Below are positions 48,328-59,066 of a DNA stretch of 64,000 nt, piece after piece. The DNA comes from Paratinospora sagittata. Its lineage: Eukaryota; Streptophyta; Magnoliopsida; Ranunculales; Menispermaceae. The translations under genes were made by a program, and so were the position numbers. The notes under the pieces were generated by a model. The model had not been told where the DNA came from, did no database searches, and saw nothing but the letters and a program-made list of their open reading frames with translations. The DNA lies in assembly GCA_035771175.1 (NCBI GenBank), contig CM069613.1:7183501-7247500 (forward strand), written 5' to 3'. Numbering within the stretch: position 1 is the stretch's first letter; every line of letters starts with the position of its first letter.

Positions 48328-48738
48328 TGATGTATATTGTATTTTTTGCATATTCTTTATGTTTTTTTATTTTAGTTTATTTTTTTAGAAAAGTTTTTAT
48401 TTTGATATATTTAATTTTTTAATGATAGTTCTAGATAACTTTTAAAATTCGTTTTTATTATTTAAGTGTATTAAAAAGTGTTTAGAAGTGTCTAAACAGA
48501 GTTCTAATAGGATTAGGAAATTGTTTTTATGTTATAAATAGGTTAAGAAACTTATTTTTACGTGCTTTAGGTAGTTTAGAAATTGTTTTAGGGGAGTTAT
48601 CTATATAAGGAGCCCCAATTACAAATTTTAGGGGATGAAGATCAATTTTTTTTCCCTTTGAATATTTTATTCAATAAAATATATATTTGTTTTATTTTTG
48701 AGTATTTTCGTTCTTGCTTCTGCGACAAATCTACATCA
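48328..48738 (+). repeat. 5' LTR of the deleted gypsy element
   Basis: Starts TGATGTATATTG and ends CTACATCA before the primer-binding site. Contains CTATATAAGGAGC as a TATA box and CAATAAAATATATAT as a likely polyadenylation region. Confidence 0.8.
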
Positions 48739-49647
48739 AATTGGTATCAGTGACAAGTTCGATCTTGCTCTTTTTCGTCAACAGTGTCAAAGAGAAGAGG
48801 AAGACTCGCAATCAATTCTCGGGTCGATCAACTTGAAGAATTGATCACCAATAATGTCATAGTCATGAATCAACTGTTGAAAGTTGTTTTACGCTTGACG
48901 TTGTCACAGCTACAACTTCAAGAGTCGGTCATTGTCCAAGACAGGGAGAAAATTGTGGGTTCTCACGGCAATCTTGCAATTTCACTCCCCGATCCGAAGC
49001 AAGGGTCTGAATCCGACCAATCCCATGCGATTAATCTAGATCACAAGGATCGTTGCTACCACAAGCATTTGCCTGCACCACAACCTCGCCGTGAGGTTTG
49101 TTTTACACCAACTATTATAGATTAATGGATTGAAGAAGCAAATCCTTTTGATAATCCACCCATATTTGATGAATATGGCGATGAATCTGAGGAAGATGTC
49201 GTTATTGGTAATCAGGAAGGGTTATTAGTGATTCAAAAGTTATTCTTGGCTCCAAAAGTTGAAGAGGGAGATGCGTGGATAGAGGAAAAACTTGAGAACT
49301 TAGTTGCTAATCAAGGGGGTTTTCATATTCTGCAATAAATAGGTGATGCAAGAAGGTGGGAGTCAAGATTAAAAATTGATATTCCTGAATTTCATGATAA
49401 TCTCCAACCCGATGAGCTAGTGGATCGACTATTTGCAATTGAAGAATCAGATTTCAAAGAAGTTTCAAACCAGGAGCTTATACTACTTGTGGCCACCAAA
49501 TTTAGATCAAGGGCAACCACTTACAAGATGCAGTTGCTTAGGAATTTTCACACATGATATTTTTATTATGCAACATCCTCTATACTACGATGATTCTTCT
49601 AGTGGTGATTTAAATTCGAGGACGAATTCTTTCCAACAAAGGGGGAA

Positions 49648-50045
49648 TGATGTATATTATATTTTTCGCATATTCTTTAATTTTTTATTTTAGTTTATTT
49701 TTTTAGAGAAGTTTTTATTTTGATGCATTTAATTTTTTAATGATAGTTCAAGATAATTTTTATTATTTTAAGTGTATTAAAAAGTGTTTAGAAGTGCCTA
49801 AATAGAGTTCTAATAGGATTAGGAAGTTGTTTTCATGTTATAGATAGGTTAGGAAAGTTATTTTTAGGTGTTTTAGGTAGTTTAGAAATTGTTTTAGGAG
49901 AGTTATCTATATAAGGAGCTCCAATTACGAATTTTAGGGGATGAAGATCATTTTTTTTTTCCCTTTAAATATTTTACTCAATAAAATATATATTCGTTTT
50001 ATTTTTGAGTATTTTTGTTATTGCTTCCGCGACGAATCTACATCC
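49648..50045 (+). repeat. 3' LTR of the deleted gypsy element
   Basis: Matches 48328-48738 block by block (TGATGTATATTA start, TATCTATATAAGGAGCTCC, CAATAAAATATATAT) with scattered substitutions and a short internal deletion. Lies ~790 bases from H2A.Z exon 1. Confidence 0.8.
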
Positions 50046-50837
50046 ACTCCACTACCAAAAAAAAGTGCCAATGAAACAGTTAAAGGACAACGTGATGACC
50101 CTTGTGGTCCCCAAAGGACAAGTGCTAAGAGACACTAATGGCTCCCTATAATCCACATTGTCCATATAATCATGTAACACCCACACAGAGGTATGAAAAA
50201 ACTTCCCTGATAGCTAATCTACAAACCCTTTCTAGAAGAAAAACTAACCTTAAGCATTGGATTGTATTTGACGGTCACCACACCGGTGTCCATGATCCAA
50301 CTCAAGTGTTTCTTTTTTTCTTGATCGCTACAACGTCGATAATGAAAAGAACATCATAGAGGCTTGGAGCAAACTGTTGAATTAGACTTTTGTGTCAACA
50401 CTTCCGGTTCTCTAAAACTCTTTGAAAGAATCAAACACTCAATTCTTAGATTCAAGTAGTCAACCCCCAACATTAAAATATCAAAAGAAGAAACAAACAA
50501 ATAGCAGAACAGGATTTATTAAGGCAAGCTTTTGAAGATGAGAAGAATAATGCGGCATCAATAGGGGTACATAGTACATATATATATTAGAATTAATAGA
50601 GTAGCGCATTTAAATCAAATGCATGCGTAAGAAAACCCTTCACTCTTACTTTTGCCTTCAAATTGGCATTCATTCAAGTCTCTCACTTAGTGGATTGAAT
50701 GAAATACCAATGTGAACCCATTAATAAGTGCAATCATCTTTTTTTTCCCAATAGAAAATTAACATTTCAGATTTTTGTTGAAAAGAAATGAAACTCATGA
50801 AACTTTTTTTTCATAATAACCAAGAAAATTCAGTAAC

Positions 50838-50945
50838 CTGAAGACCAGCACGGGATGACCTAGAAACAGGCTTTTTCTTGTCCTTATCTTTGTTCGCAGC
50901 CGTAGTCTTTCCCGCCAACAGCCCCTTCCCCCCCTTTCCCGCCAT
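50838..50945 (-). CDS. Histone H2A.Z, first coding exon
   Basis: ATG at 50943-50945. Encodes 36 residues: a lysine/glycine-rich N-terminal tail starting MAGKGGKG and ending SRSSRAGLQ, followed directly by a GT donor (GTTACTG, 50837 downward). The codon phase (0) joins exactly to FPVGR of the second exon, giving a 134-residue protein, normal for plant H2A.Z. The boundary between GLQ and FPVGR fits a known intron place in plant H2A genes, as I recall. An upstream 5'-UTR intron ends 15 bases before the exon. The lysine-rich tail is the region expected to be acetylated. Confidence 0.95.
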
Positions 50946-50960
50946 TTCTCCACCTTAAAT

Positions 50961-51360
50961 CTGAAATCAATCAAGCAAAAACAAAACAAAAAAAATCAAA
51001 AACCCAAATTCCATTAATATTCTCACACTAAACCTAAAATCTAAACCAAAAAAAAAAAAAACAAAGAAATAAAGGAAGAAAAAAGAATCCAAATATCAGA
51101 TGTTTCATATTTCGGTTTCAATTTCTACGGTTCTATGCAGGATCTAGCGAGACGCAACAAAATTTAATCCCAAAATACACTTTGGATCTTTCCAAATGCA
51201 TCGTTTTTTTTTTCGGGTGAAAACAAATTCGGATCCAATTCCACAACCACAATAATCAAAAGAAGTACAGAATCACGAAAACCCTAGAAGAGACCCTTGG
51301 ATCGAATCAACCAAATTTGAGTTTCAAGTGAGTGTGAGAGACAGATCTAGCAGCAGTTAC
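50961..51360 (-). other. 5'-UTR intron of the H2A.Z gene
   Basis: On the minus strand a donor CAG/GTAACTG (GT at 51359-51360) and an acceptor TTGATTTCAG (AG at 50961-50962) bracket 400 bases, with a T-rich tract before the acceptor. It leaves a 15-base leader before the ATG. Leader introns are common in plant housekeeping genes and often raise expression. Splicing is inferred from the sites. Confidence 0.65.
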
Positions 51361-51480
51361 CTGATACGATCGAGAGTCAGAAAGCTGGAAGGCAGAGAAG
51401 AAGAAGAAGAAGAAGAAGAAGAAGATGTGAAATGTCAGTTTTGGGTCGGAGCTAGTGGTTTTTAAAATGATAAGAGTAAA
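51361..51480 (-). promoter_or_regulatory. H2A.Z leader exon and core promoter
   Basis: Read on the minus strand, a TATA-like TTTTAAAA (about 51460-51467) is followed ~25-30 bases on by a likely start (ACTGACATTTCAC) and then a CT-rich leader. The leader has an uninterrupted CTT run (51396-51425) and ends at the donor at 51360. Confidence 0.5.
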
Positions 51481-51521
51481 AGAGATGGAAAGGCGGTTAC
51501 GTTCGGTGGGAATTGCAATGG

Positions 51522-51529
51522 TTTCCCGT
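51522..51529. promoter_or_regulatory. E2F-like site upstream of H2A.Z
   Basis: TTTCCCGT differs at one position from the E2F consensus TTTSSCGS and lies ~60 bases upstream of the TATA-like box. E2F sites are frequent in replication-linked histone promoters. H2A.Z is usually less cell-cycle bound, so the function is uncertain. Confidence 0.3.
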
Positions 51530-51559
51530 TCCAAAAACGACTCATATTTCCTTCCCATG

Positions 51560-53050
51560 TTACTCTCTCTTCTTCACATATAATTACTTTTGCAACAGTA
51601 AATTGAAGCATAGACAGGGGTAAATTATATTTGATTTATGCTTCAAAAAATTAATAACAGACTTAAATTGGGTTTAGTGAAGATTTTTATTAAAACAATA
51701 AGTCAACGTGCACGTGTGGCACGTGATTATAGTTTTTTTTTTTTTTTGCTTTTTAAAAAATAATATTTTATTAATCTTTTTCCTCATTTCATATCTCTTA
51801 GAGTAATATTTTTTTAATAATATGGTTAATGAAAAAATAGTTAATAATATCCAAAGTAATAGAACTGTGTACAATTTAAGAAGGGAAGCATTATAGAAGA
51901 TAGCAAAGATTTAAAGGTACCTATAGTACGAAAACAAAGATAATTCAATCTTTTAAGAACACGTGTTATTAAACCCAAAAAAATAGGCAACACCCAAACA
52001 TAATAAAAGAAAGCAAAATTAAAAGTTACTTATAAAATTGAAACAAAGGCGAAAATCATATTAAAAAAAATCAGGTCAAATTAACCCATTTAATATAAAC
52101 GTTTTCGCTAGATTTTAAAAAAAAAAATGATAAGAGTTAAAAAAAATAAACAAAATTTAATTGTTGGTGATTCTCATAAATTGTTTGTGGTTGTAAAAAT
52201 CTTCACAATAATTTAGAATTGAGTAAAAGGGGAGTTTTTTTTAATAGACCTAACAATTCGGTAGTCATCAAAAGAAATAATCCCAACCAATAGAACTGTG
52301 TGTAATTAAATTGAATGAAAGCATAATGCAACAAAGCAAAGATTAAAAATGTACATGTAGAATTAAACAGTCCACGTGCGTTGCACGTGATACGGTGAAA
52401 AGGCGAAAAAAAAAAAAAAAAAAAAATGACTTTGTTAAAATACATAATACATTTTAAGCTAGTTCATTTTAGAAAAAAAAAAAGGGACAATAAAGGAAAA
52501 TTTGATAATTGTATAGCAAATTGCTTCCCCCACTTGAGAGATTGATAATTAGTGTTTCGTTCATTTGAAGTGACCGAATAACCCTATTCTTCAAAAACCT
52601 TCGAAGATGTGTGTTTTCATTGCGCCTCTTCCATGACTCTTCATCTTCGTCAAATCCTCTTTCTCCAGTTTTTTTGGGTATAGCAAATCTGCAATATATG
52701 GAACTTTTTTATTGTTTAATTACCAGTGTACCCATCAGTAATTCTAATTTAAATTTATAAAACAGTTAAAGTGTTAAGAAAGTGAGGGATAATCTTGGCA
52801 TTTTCAATGTTAAGAAAGTGAAATTTTTTGAGTATTTGCATTATAAGTAGTATAGATTAAATGATAAAACCGAACTACTCCATTTATTTTCACTATTAAT
52901 AAAATTGTTTAAAATATATGGAAAATAACATAAACTAAACTACTCCATTTATTATAATATTTGTATTTGGTCTATAAATCATTTTATAAGATTTATTTTA
53001 AGATTCATGGATTGAATAAACCGTGATGTATAAACCAACTTGACTAATCC
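51560..53050. other. Gene-free AT-rich stretch
   Basis: Homopolymers (A25 near 52400) and two similar blocks near 51700 and 52370 (CACGTG(T/C)G(G/T)(C/T)(A/G)CGTGAT, AGAACTGTGT) suggest eroded repeats. No coding sequence or RNA gene was seen. Confidence 0.4.
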
Positions 53051-53610
53051 TAGGGGTGGCAATAATTGTCTAGACCCATTTGTCTGGTATTGTTCGGCTT
53101 GCTTTTAAGCGGGTATGAAGAATATAACTTTCAAAACGGATCGAGTATGGACATAAATTCTTGTTCGTTTCAAAAAAAGGGCGGGTCCAAACATAGAAGG
53201 AAAAAATGGATACCCGGTTACTACAGGTAAAAATATAATTTTCTATCTTATATGCATTTATATCTTTCTTTACTACATATATGTGTATTAATGCATGTAA
53301 TCTATTTTGTTTTTTCTATTTTTATTTTTTAAATTGTAGGCAACTAAATTTATTAATGATACATATATGACAAATGTTAAAGTATAACATGGAAACTAAA
53401 TGAAAAATTTTGAATTTTTTTAACCTGTGAATATTTTAATCTAACTAAACAGGCAAAAGCGGACAACCCGATTTTTTAGACCATATAGGTATAAACCAAA
53501 GACTTGATGTTTGTTTTAAAAGCGAGTTGGGTATGAACATAATATATATCCATTATTATAAGAGGTTGTCCGTACTTGTTTTGTCCGTACCATCATTTTT
53601 GCCACCCCTA
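53051..53610. mobile_element. hAT-like non-autonomous element, 560 bp
   Basis: Perfect 12-base terminal inverted repeats TAGGGGTGGCAA / TTGCCACCCCTA. The flanking octamers ACTAATCC (53043-53050) and CTTAATCC (53611-53618) match at 7 of 8 positions, the duplication length of hAT transposons. The interior has internal inverted parts (CCGGTTACTACAGG, GTTGTCCGTAC) and no coding capacity. Confidence 0.8.
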
Positions 53611-53628
53611 CTTAATCCGAATAAAATC

Positions 53629-55527
53629 TGTAACATCCCATAACTTTGGTTAAAGTTCTACGTTGACTTATATGTGTACCAATGTGTATAATATGTGTAT
53701 AAGTACGTAGAAGTCATGAGAATGCGTTAATATGTATGTATATTAAGTGTGTGTGTATGTATAGACGTGTATAGGTTGCTATAGTGTACTTTTACGTGTA
53801 TAAAAGGTTAATAGGTGGCTTAACTCAAAATTGACACGTTAAAAATGGATAATTATGGCATAAATGAGTACATAATGTGCCTTTACATACATTTTGATAT
53901 ATAATAAATGTATGTTCTGCATTCATTTGGTCATGTAACTGGTAGAGAAAAGAAAGAATAAAAGAAACAATCGAACCAGTCGACTAGATTTCTTATATAT
54001 GGGCCCCACCACTTGGGTGAGGCTGTGGCTAGCATTTTTAATCAATTTAATCGATTTTTTATGCCATTTTCATAAATAACAAAAAAAAAACCATAGAAGG
54101 TAGAGGAACTCACTGGAGAAGAATGAAGCATTTACCGGGCAAATCGAACTCTCGATAAGTGGTTTTCATCCTATTTCTTCATGAAATTGATGTTTAAGTT
54201 GTATGTGAGCTTTCCCTTGTTATAAATTTTGTTATGGAGTCATTTTCGGCGTTTTTCAAAAATGGGGGTTTTGACCCACTTGAATTAGAAACATGTTGGA
54301 AAGGTTAATTACTACTCTCGTAGTAGTAGAAACACCGAATATGTGGTTTATTTGTGTTCAATTTCAATATTGACACCAATAATGTTGTCGAAAGTGAAAT
54401 TGAACACTGGAGACCTCTGAAACCATGTAAAATCTCGGTAAAACTCTGGGTTGAGACTGTAAAAAGATAAAGGGACTAATTTCGAACATTTTGATATAGA
54501 TTTCATAATTTTTGGAAATGGATTAGTATTTTTAGTGACTGGACATAGGGTTCCGGTGAATAAAGTAGATTTGGGAACTAGTGGAAATGTGGCTGAAAAA
54601 CTTATTTCTATTGTTCTTCACCTCATGAATATTTTAGATGACTGTAGAAATTAAATAGATTGACCCTCACCTGTTGTGAGACCCGAATCGAGTTATGAAA
54701 TCAGGTGAATGAACTGAAAAATTAGAAATAACATATGGAATAAATATGATGATTTTGTATTGATTTGTAGCACGTATGGAATGACAATAACAAGTTGGAA
54801 ACACTAGCATTGGACTTGGATAGGTGTGGTGACACTAGGGAATAGGTGGAAACCTTTGTATTGTGAGTATTTCTCATCTTGGTTTTTATGAATGTATAAA
54901 TTTGGTTTGTTAAATGTAAGCATGATAGTGTATTTGCCTATGTGTTTTAAATGCATGAAATGGTTTTAGAAATGAAACATGTCTTTGGATCGATATGAGT
55001 AGGTCACTGACATGGGAAGCCCTCCTATGGAGATAAAATTGGTTATGATCCATGAATAGGAAGAGTGAGGACAGTGCACTCCTCGTGAGTATAATGAGGG
55101 GCAAATGCGCTTACTTTACTAGGATTCGAGAATGGGTAATTTGTGAATGGTGCACCCCTCATCAATGCACAATGAGAGGCAAATGCGCACAATTACCTAG
55201 AAGGTGGGAGATTGGTTGTATAAATTTTCATTGGGCTTTGCATTGTCTTGAAAATGTATGGATATGATGAAATACATATTGATCATGTATTCCTATTTGT
55301 TCAACTTGTTTGCATCGTGATATTTATATTGTTTTAATATCATGTTTTGTTATTAATGCATATGTAATGTCATAGGTAGAATATTCACTGAGCTAGTTGT
55401 TGTTTACCCCAAACTCCAAATGTTTTTCGAACAAGACATCAAGGGCAAGAGTAAGACACTGGAGCTGTAATTGTTGTTTCTACTAGATGTATGTATTGTG
55501 GAGTTTTGGGAAATTATTATGTATTTT

Positions 55528-55568
<41 letters not shown>

Positions 55569-55830
55569 AACACCACGTATTGTATTTATAATTTAGATGA
55601 GTGTGCACGTATATATAAAAATGAATGGCTAGGTTGACTACGTGAATTGGATAAGAGGGAATGGTTTGATACATTGTTATATGTAGATGAAAAGAATTTT
55701 TAGGAGATATTTTATGAAATGTAATTGAATTAAACAAGTTGTGTTGATAGGTTAAGGCTGACAGAGGTCAGATGTGTCAAGAGATAGTACATGCAATACT
55801 CTGTGCCGATCATAATGTCACCCTATGTAA
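53629..55830 (+). mobile_element. LTR-like element, 3' end cut by the LINE
   Basis: Starts TGTAACATCCC and shares ordered landmarks with 10341-12409, including the (TA)n run at 55530-55564 and the terminal block AAGGCTGACA ... GTGCCGATCATAATGTCA. The expected final bases (…GTGACA) are missing because LINE sequence begins at about 55830. No coding region. Confidence 0.65.
55530..55564. repeat. (TA)n microsatellite
   Basis: About 34 bases of alternating TA at the same relative place as in the related fragment (12062-12100). Confidence 0.9.
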
Positions 55831-56371
55831 AAGGAGGACCAATAAATTCTAAATCATGTAAATTATTAGAGCATATAAAATCATAGAAACTCTCACCTTC
55901 ATTTGCTTTCCAAGGGCTTCCTCCGAGTTTCTCAAAAGGGGCAACCATAGCATTGAAATCCCCTAACAACACTGTCATCATATCAGAAGAGAAAAATCTT
56001 TTGGAAAGAAAATTTCATTGTTCCTGTCTGTCCGAGAAGGAAGTGCTTCCATAAATGCCAATAAATCTCCACTTTATTCTTCTCTGAAAATCTTCAATCA
56101 AGAACTCAATGAAGAAATTTGAGTAACTTGATACTTGAACCTGTTGAGCATCAGTCCAAAAAGCACATAATCCCCCAGATAAACCAATTGGATCAATAGG
56201 CAAGCAGTAACTAAAACCCAACAACCTTTTCAACTTTTGCAATTTTGAAGCCTTGTTCTTTGTCTCCAATAACACCACCACCTCAAGGGAATGAAGCTTG
56301 ACAAGCTTTTTTAGAGGGAGAATTGTCAGAGGGTTCCCCACACCCTGACAATTCCAACATAAAAGCCTCAT
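55830..56371 (-). pseudogene. LINE ORF2 endonuclease domain (inverted 5' part of LINE)
   Basis: The minus-strand start MRLLCWNCQGVGNPLTI is the usual beginning of plant LINE ORF2 (APE-type endonuclease). LLETKNKA gives the catalytic Glu region, and LLGDFNAM (after a frameshift) the GDFN motif. The sequence runs to LEFIGPPF at 55830 and then stops. The next expected LINE residues (ERLDRC...) are found on the other strand from 58568. The endonuclease nicks target DNA in active LINEs. At least one frameshift makes this copy dead. Confidence 0.85.
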
Positions 56372-56409
56372 TGGGTCGGGTGGGGCCTGTTTAGGTCGGC
56401 CACCTCCAC

Positions 56410-57985
56410 CTATTCCAATGAGATATTACTTGATTTGATTCTTTTTGAAGAAAAGCTCTCAGTTGGGGATAAACAGTTTCTGGCATCTTGGTTAACACTG
56501 TCAATCAAGTGGGGGTTGGTTCTTGATGCATACTCTTTTTTCCTTTCCCTTGCCACTACCTTCATTTTCCTCTTCATCGGGCGTGCTTCAACTTTAGATT
56601 TTGGGACTGACATGTTTGGAGCAGGGTCTTGAGGTAGGTTGTTAAAGCTGGTTGTGGTTGAAGGTAAAAAGTTTGGGCCTGGGTCATGTAGGTTAGGCAT
56701 GGGTGTTGTCTTATGTTTTGTAATATGACTGTTCTGATTTAATATGGGTTGGTTTTGAATGCTCACATAATGGGTTTGGTGAAAGGAGTCAAACTTTAAA
56801 AGAGAAATACAAGAGTGCTCATTTGGGTGGGCTTGAGAGATGGGGAGAATCATGGGTGTTAAGGAAGGGGTTGGGTTAAGACTGTTAAGGAAAGGCTGTA
56901 TCATGTTTACTGGAATGGGTTGAAAAAACATGGCCTGGTTTGTCTGCCACTGGGACCCAATGTTCACTATGGACTGACCCAAAAGATTTGTTGACGATCT
57001 GTTATCCCCTTCAAGATCTTTCCTCTGATTTTCTACCTAGGCTGAAATACCGAAAATACCTTTCTCTTTGCTTCCACCCTCTGCCATTGCTAGATCTTGA
57101 AGAATTTGCAGCTCTCTGTTCTCAAAGGATACATCCTCAGAGGTTGCTCTTCTGTTAGATCTGGAGAAATTGTTTGGACCCTTCTTCTGAGTATTTTGAC
57201 CTTTAGTAGGCGTAGAAGTCGCCTTGAGCTAATCCCTATACACGAACCTAGGTTCATCAGTACTGCCTTCATCTCCAGAGTTGATGAATGAACATTCAAC
57301 AGTTTCATGGCTTAATCTTCCACGGGAATGGCAAAATTTGGGGAGTCTTTCATATTTGAACCAAATCCATTTCTTCTCACCTTCATTATTCAAGATGATC
57401 CCGCTTAGAAGGGGTTTTTCTAAAGACAGCTCCAGTCGTACCCTTATATATTTTCGCTGCTCTATTTGGTTCCATTGAGAGCTCTCCCCTACCTTTATCA
57501 CCTTCCCCATTCTACTGCCAAGACCAACTACAATATTGTGTCCTCTGCAATCTAATGGTAGACCATGGAGTTGGACCCAAAACCGACAAGACTGGAATGA
57601 TATAGTGTTGACATCAATGGATGGATTCCATGGTTGCACCAAAAATAAGTAATCATTGAAAATCCATGGACCATTTTCCAGAACAAAAGATAGGGCATGC
57701 TGGCACTAAAAAAAGATTTGAAATACGTTTGTTGCCACTTCAGTGATTTTAACTTCTGAAGAAAGAGTCTCGTACTTAGTAATGTCTCCTTCAACCTATT
57801 TCTGTTAAAAGACTTGAAAGATTGTAAATGTCCCATTAAGCTCAATTTACATGCTTCAATATCCAAGCTCTTTGTTTCTTTCTCCACTTGAAATTCCTTT
57901 TTTTCATCCCCTTTTAGAGAAAACTGACTCAAAACATTTTGAATCTTGTCTTCCATCCAGTGATGATGGCAAGCCTTCGTCACTG
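56410..57985 (-). pseudogene. LINE ORF1 (DUF4283 + zinc knuckle), frameshifted
   Basis: Begins MEDKIQNVLSQFSL near 57950. DUF4283 motifs continue in a second frame: NPSIDVNTISF, FWVQLHGLPLDCRGHNI, YIRVRLELSLEKPLL. A degenerate CCHC (FCHSRGRLSHETVEC) lies near 57300. A serine/proline/asparagine-rich tail follows (56982-56410), ending 38 bases before the endonuclease start. Plant LINE ORF1 products bind element RNA. At least two frameshifts are present. Confidence 0.8.
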
Positions 57986-58000
57986 TAAATCACAATGAAC

Positions 58001-58559
58001 ACTCAAGCTCTGAAACTTAGAAAACCACGATAGTGGACAACGACCTTCAGCAAGAAGGAACAACGGTGATTAAGGAAAGAGAGAATTAAAAAATCCAATT
58101 CTTCTATGACTCTTCTCAAATCTAATTGGCTTGTAATAAGAAGGCGAAATATATATAATTGACAAAGCCATGACAAGACTTAGCAATAGCCAAAAAGCAA
58201 TCCAAAGCCATGTCAATAAGTACAAAACATTGTGCATTGTATTGTTCCTTAGTCTCTAGCTACTTGCTATGATGATTATTCTTCCATTTAGAATCCAAAG
58301 GGTTTTATTCTTTTGGGTTTCCTATGTAAATTTTTGTGTACAATACCATGACCAAAAAAAAAAAAGTGGTGGTTACCACAGTACTAAAATAACCAAAGTT
58401 ATTTGTTGTCTATGTATCATATATACACTCGTATCATACACACTTCTGTTATCCACAATTTCACTTGTGGCACTGCTTCTATTATCCACAAATGGGCCTT
58501 AAATTACTATTCTTTAAATTTTTAGAAGGCCGACATGTCCCATCTTGATGATTTCTTAA
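58001..58559 (-). other. Probable LINE 5' UTR (inverted part) and inversion junction
   Basis: Sequence upstream of the LINE ORF1 start on the minus strand, non-coding. The junction to + strand LINE sequence lies near 58555-58568. Which bases belong to the LINE leader and which are filler cannot be decided. Confidence 0.4.
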
Positions 58560-59066
58560 ATTAATTTGGTGTTGGAAAGACTTGATAGGTGCTTCATTTA
58601 TATGCCCCGGGTTTTGATCACCTGGCTCTTGTACTTGACACTAATAGAGTCAAAAGAAGAATGAGACAACCATTTATTTGCGAAAAAAGGTGGATGAATT
58701 ATGAAGAGTGCAGCACAATTTTAGAGGAAGTCTTCTCTAAATCTACGGCTAGGGTACAACACATAAAGATGTCTGCTAAGCTGGATCTAGTTAGAAGGAG
58801 AATCCTCAAATGGAGAAGGGATTTCCCTCAAGCAAACTCGAAAATAATTATCAAAGAGTATGAAGAGGAGCTAGAGAAGCTATACACTCTAAAATCTCAG
58901 GATATTGAGAAGATTCGAGATTTGGATTAAGTTGAAGGAAGCCCATCTCCAAGAAAAGGAGTATTGGATAAACAAAGAATGAATCGACTAGCTGAGACTG
59001 AGGGATCAGAATTCAAAAAAATTTCCTACCAAGGTGTCATCTCGCTGAAGGAGGAACTACATTCTT

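Larger units (their letters stand above)
48328..50045 (+). mobile_element. Deleted Ty3-gypsy element with both LTRs (1.7 kb)
   Basis: LTRs at 48328-48738 and 49648-50045 are clearly homologous along their length. The primer-binding site TTGGTATCAGTGAC (48741) resembles the initiator-Met tRNA complement TGGTATCAGAGC. A polypurine tract ACAAAGGGGGAA precedes the 3' LTR. The 909-bp interior encodes gag-like sequence: SKRRGRLAINSRVDQLEELI (from 48784), then RLKIDIPEFHDNLQPDEL, then LVATKFRSRA near 49490. Protease, RT and integrase are absent. It is therefore non-autonomous, a deletion derivative. Flanks ACTCT and ACTCC could be an imperfect target duplication. Confidence 0.85.
37512..50837 (-). 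other. 13.3-kb H2A.Z intron packed with transposon remnants
   Basis: Donor GTTACTG and acceptor TGTATAG bracket 13,326 bases. Identified contents are MITEs, LINE fragments, gypsy pol and gag fragments, and minisatellite arrays, listed separately. Stretches with little identifiable content are 38010-39240, 39620-40780 and 50046-50837. 39240-39620 on the minus strand looks LTR-like (TATATAATCTATAAAA, then pyrimidine-rich sequence) but has no partner. Plant introns are usually a few hundred bases. Expression would need splicing across the whole block. Confidence 0.85.

Noticed and set aside
51307..51558. 83-codon minus-strand frame beginning MGRKYESF upstream of H2A.Z
   Set aside because: It covers the promoter, the leader exon and part of the leader intron; low complexity from the CTT run. 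At most an upstream frame of no supported function.
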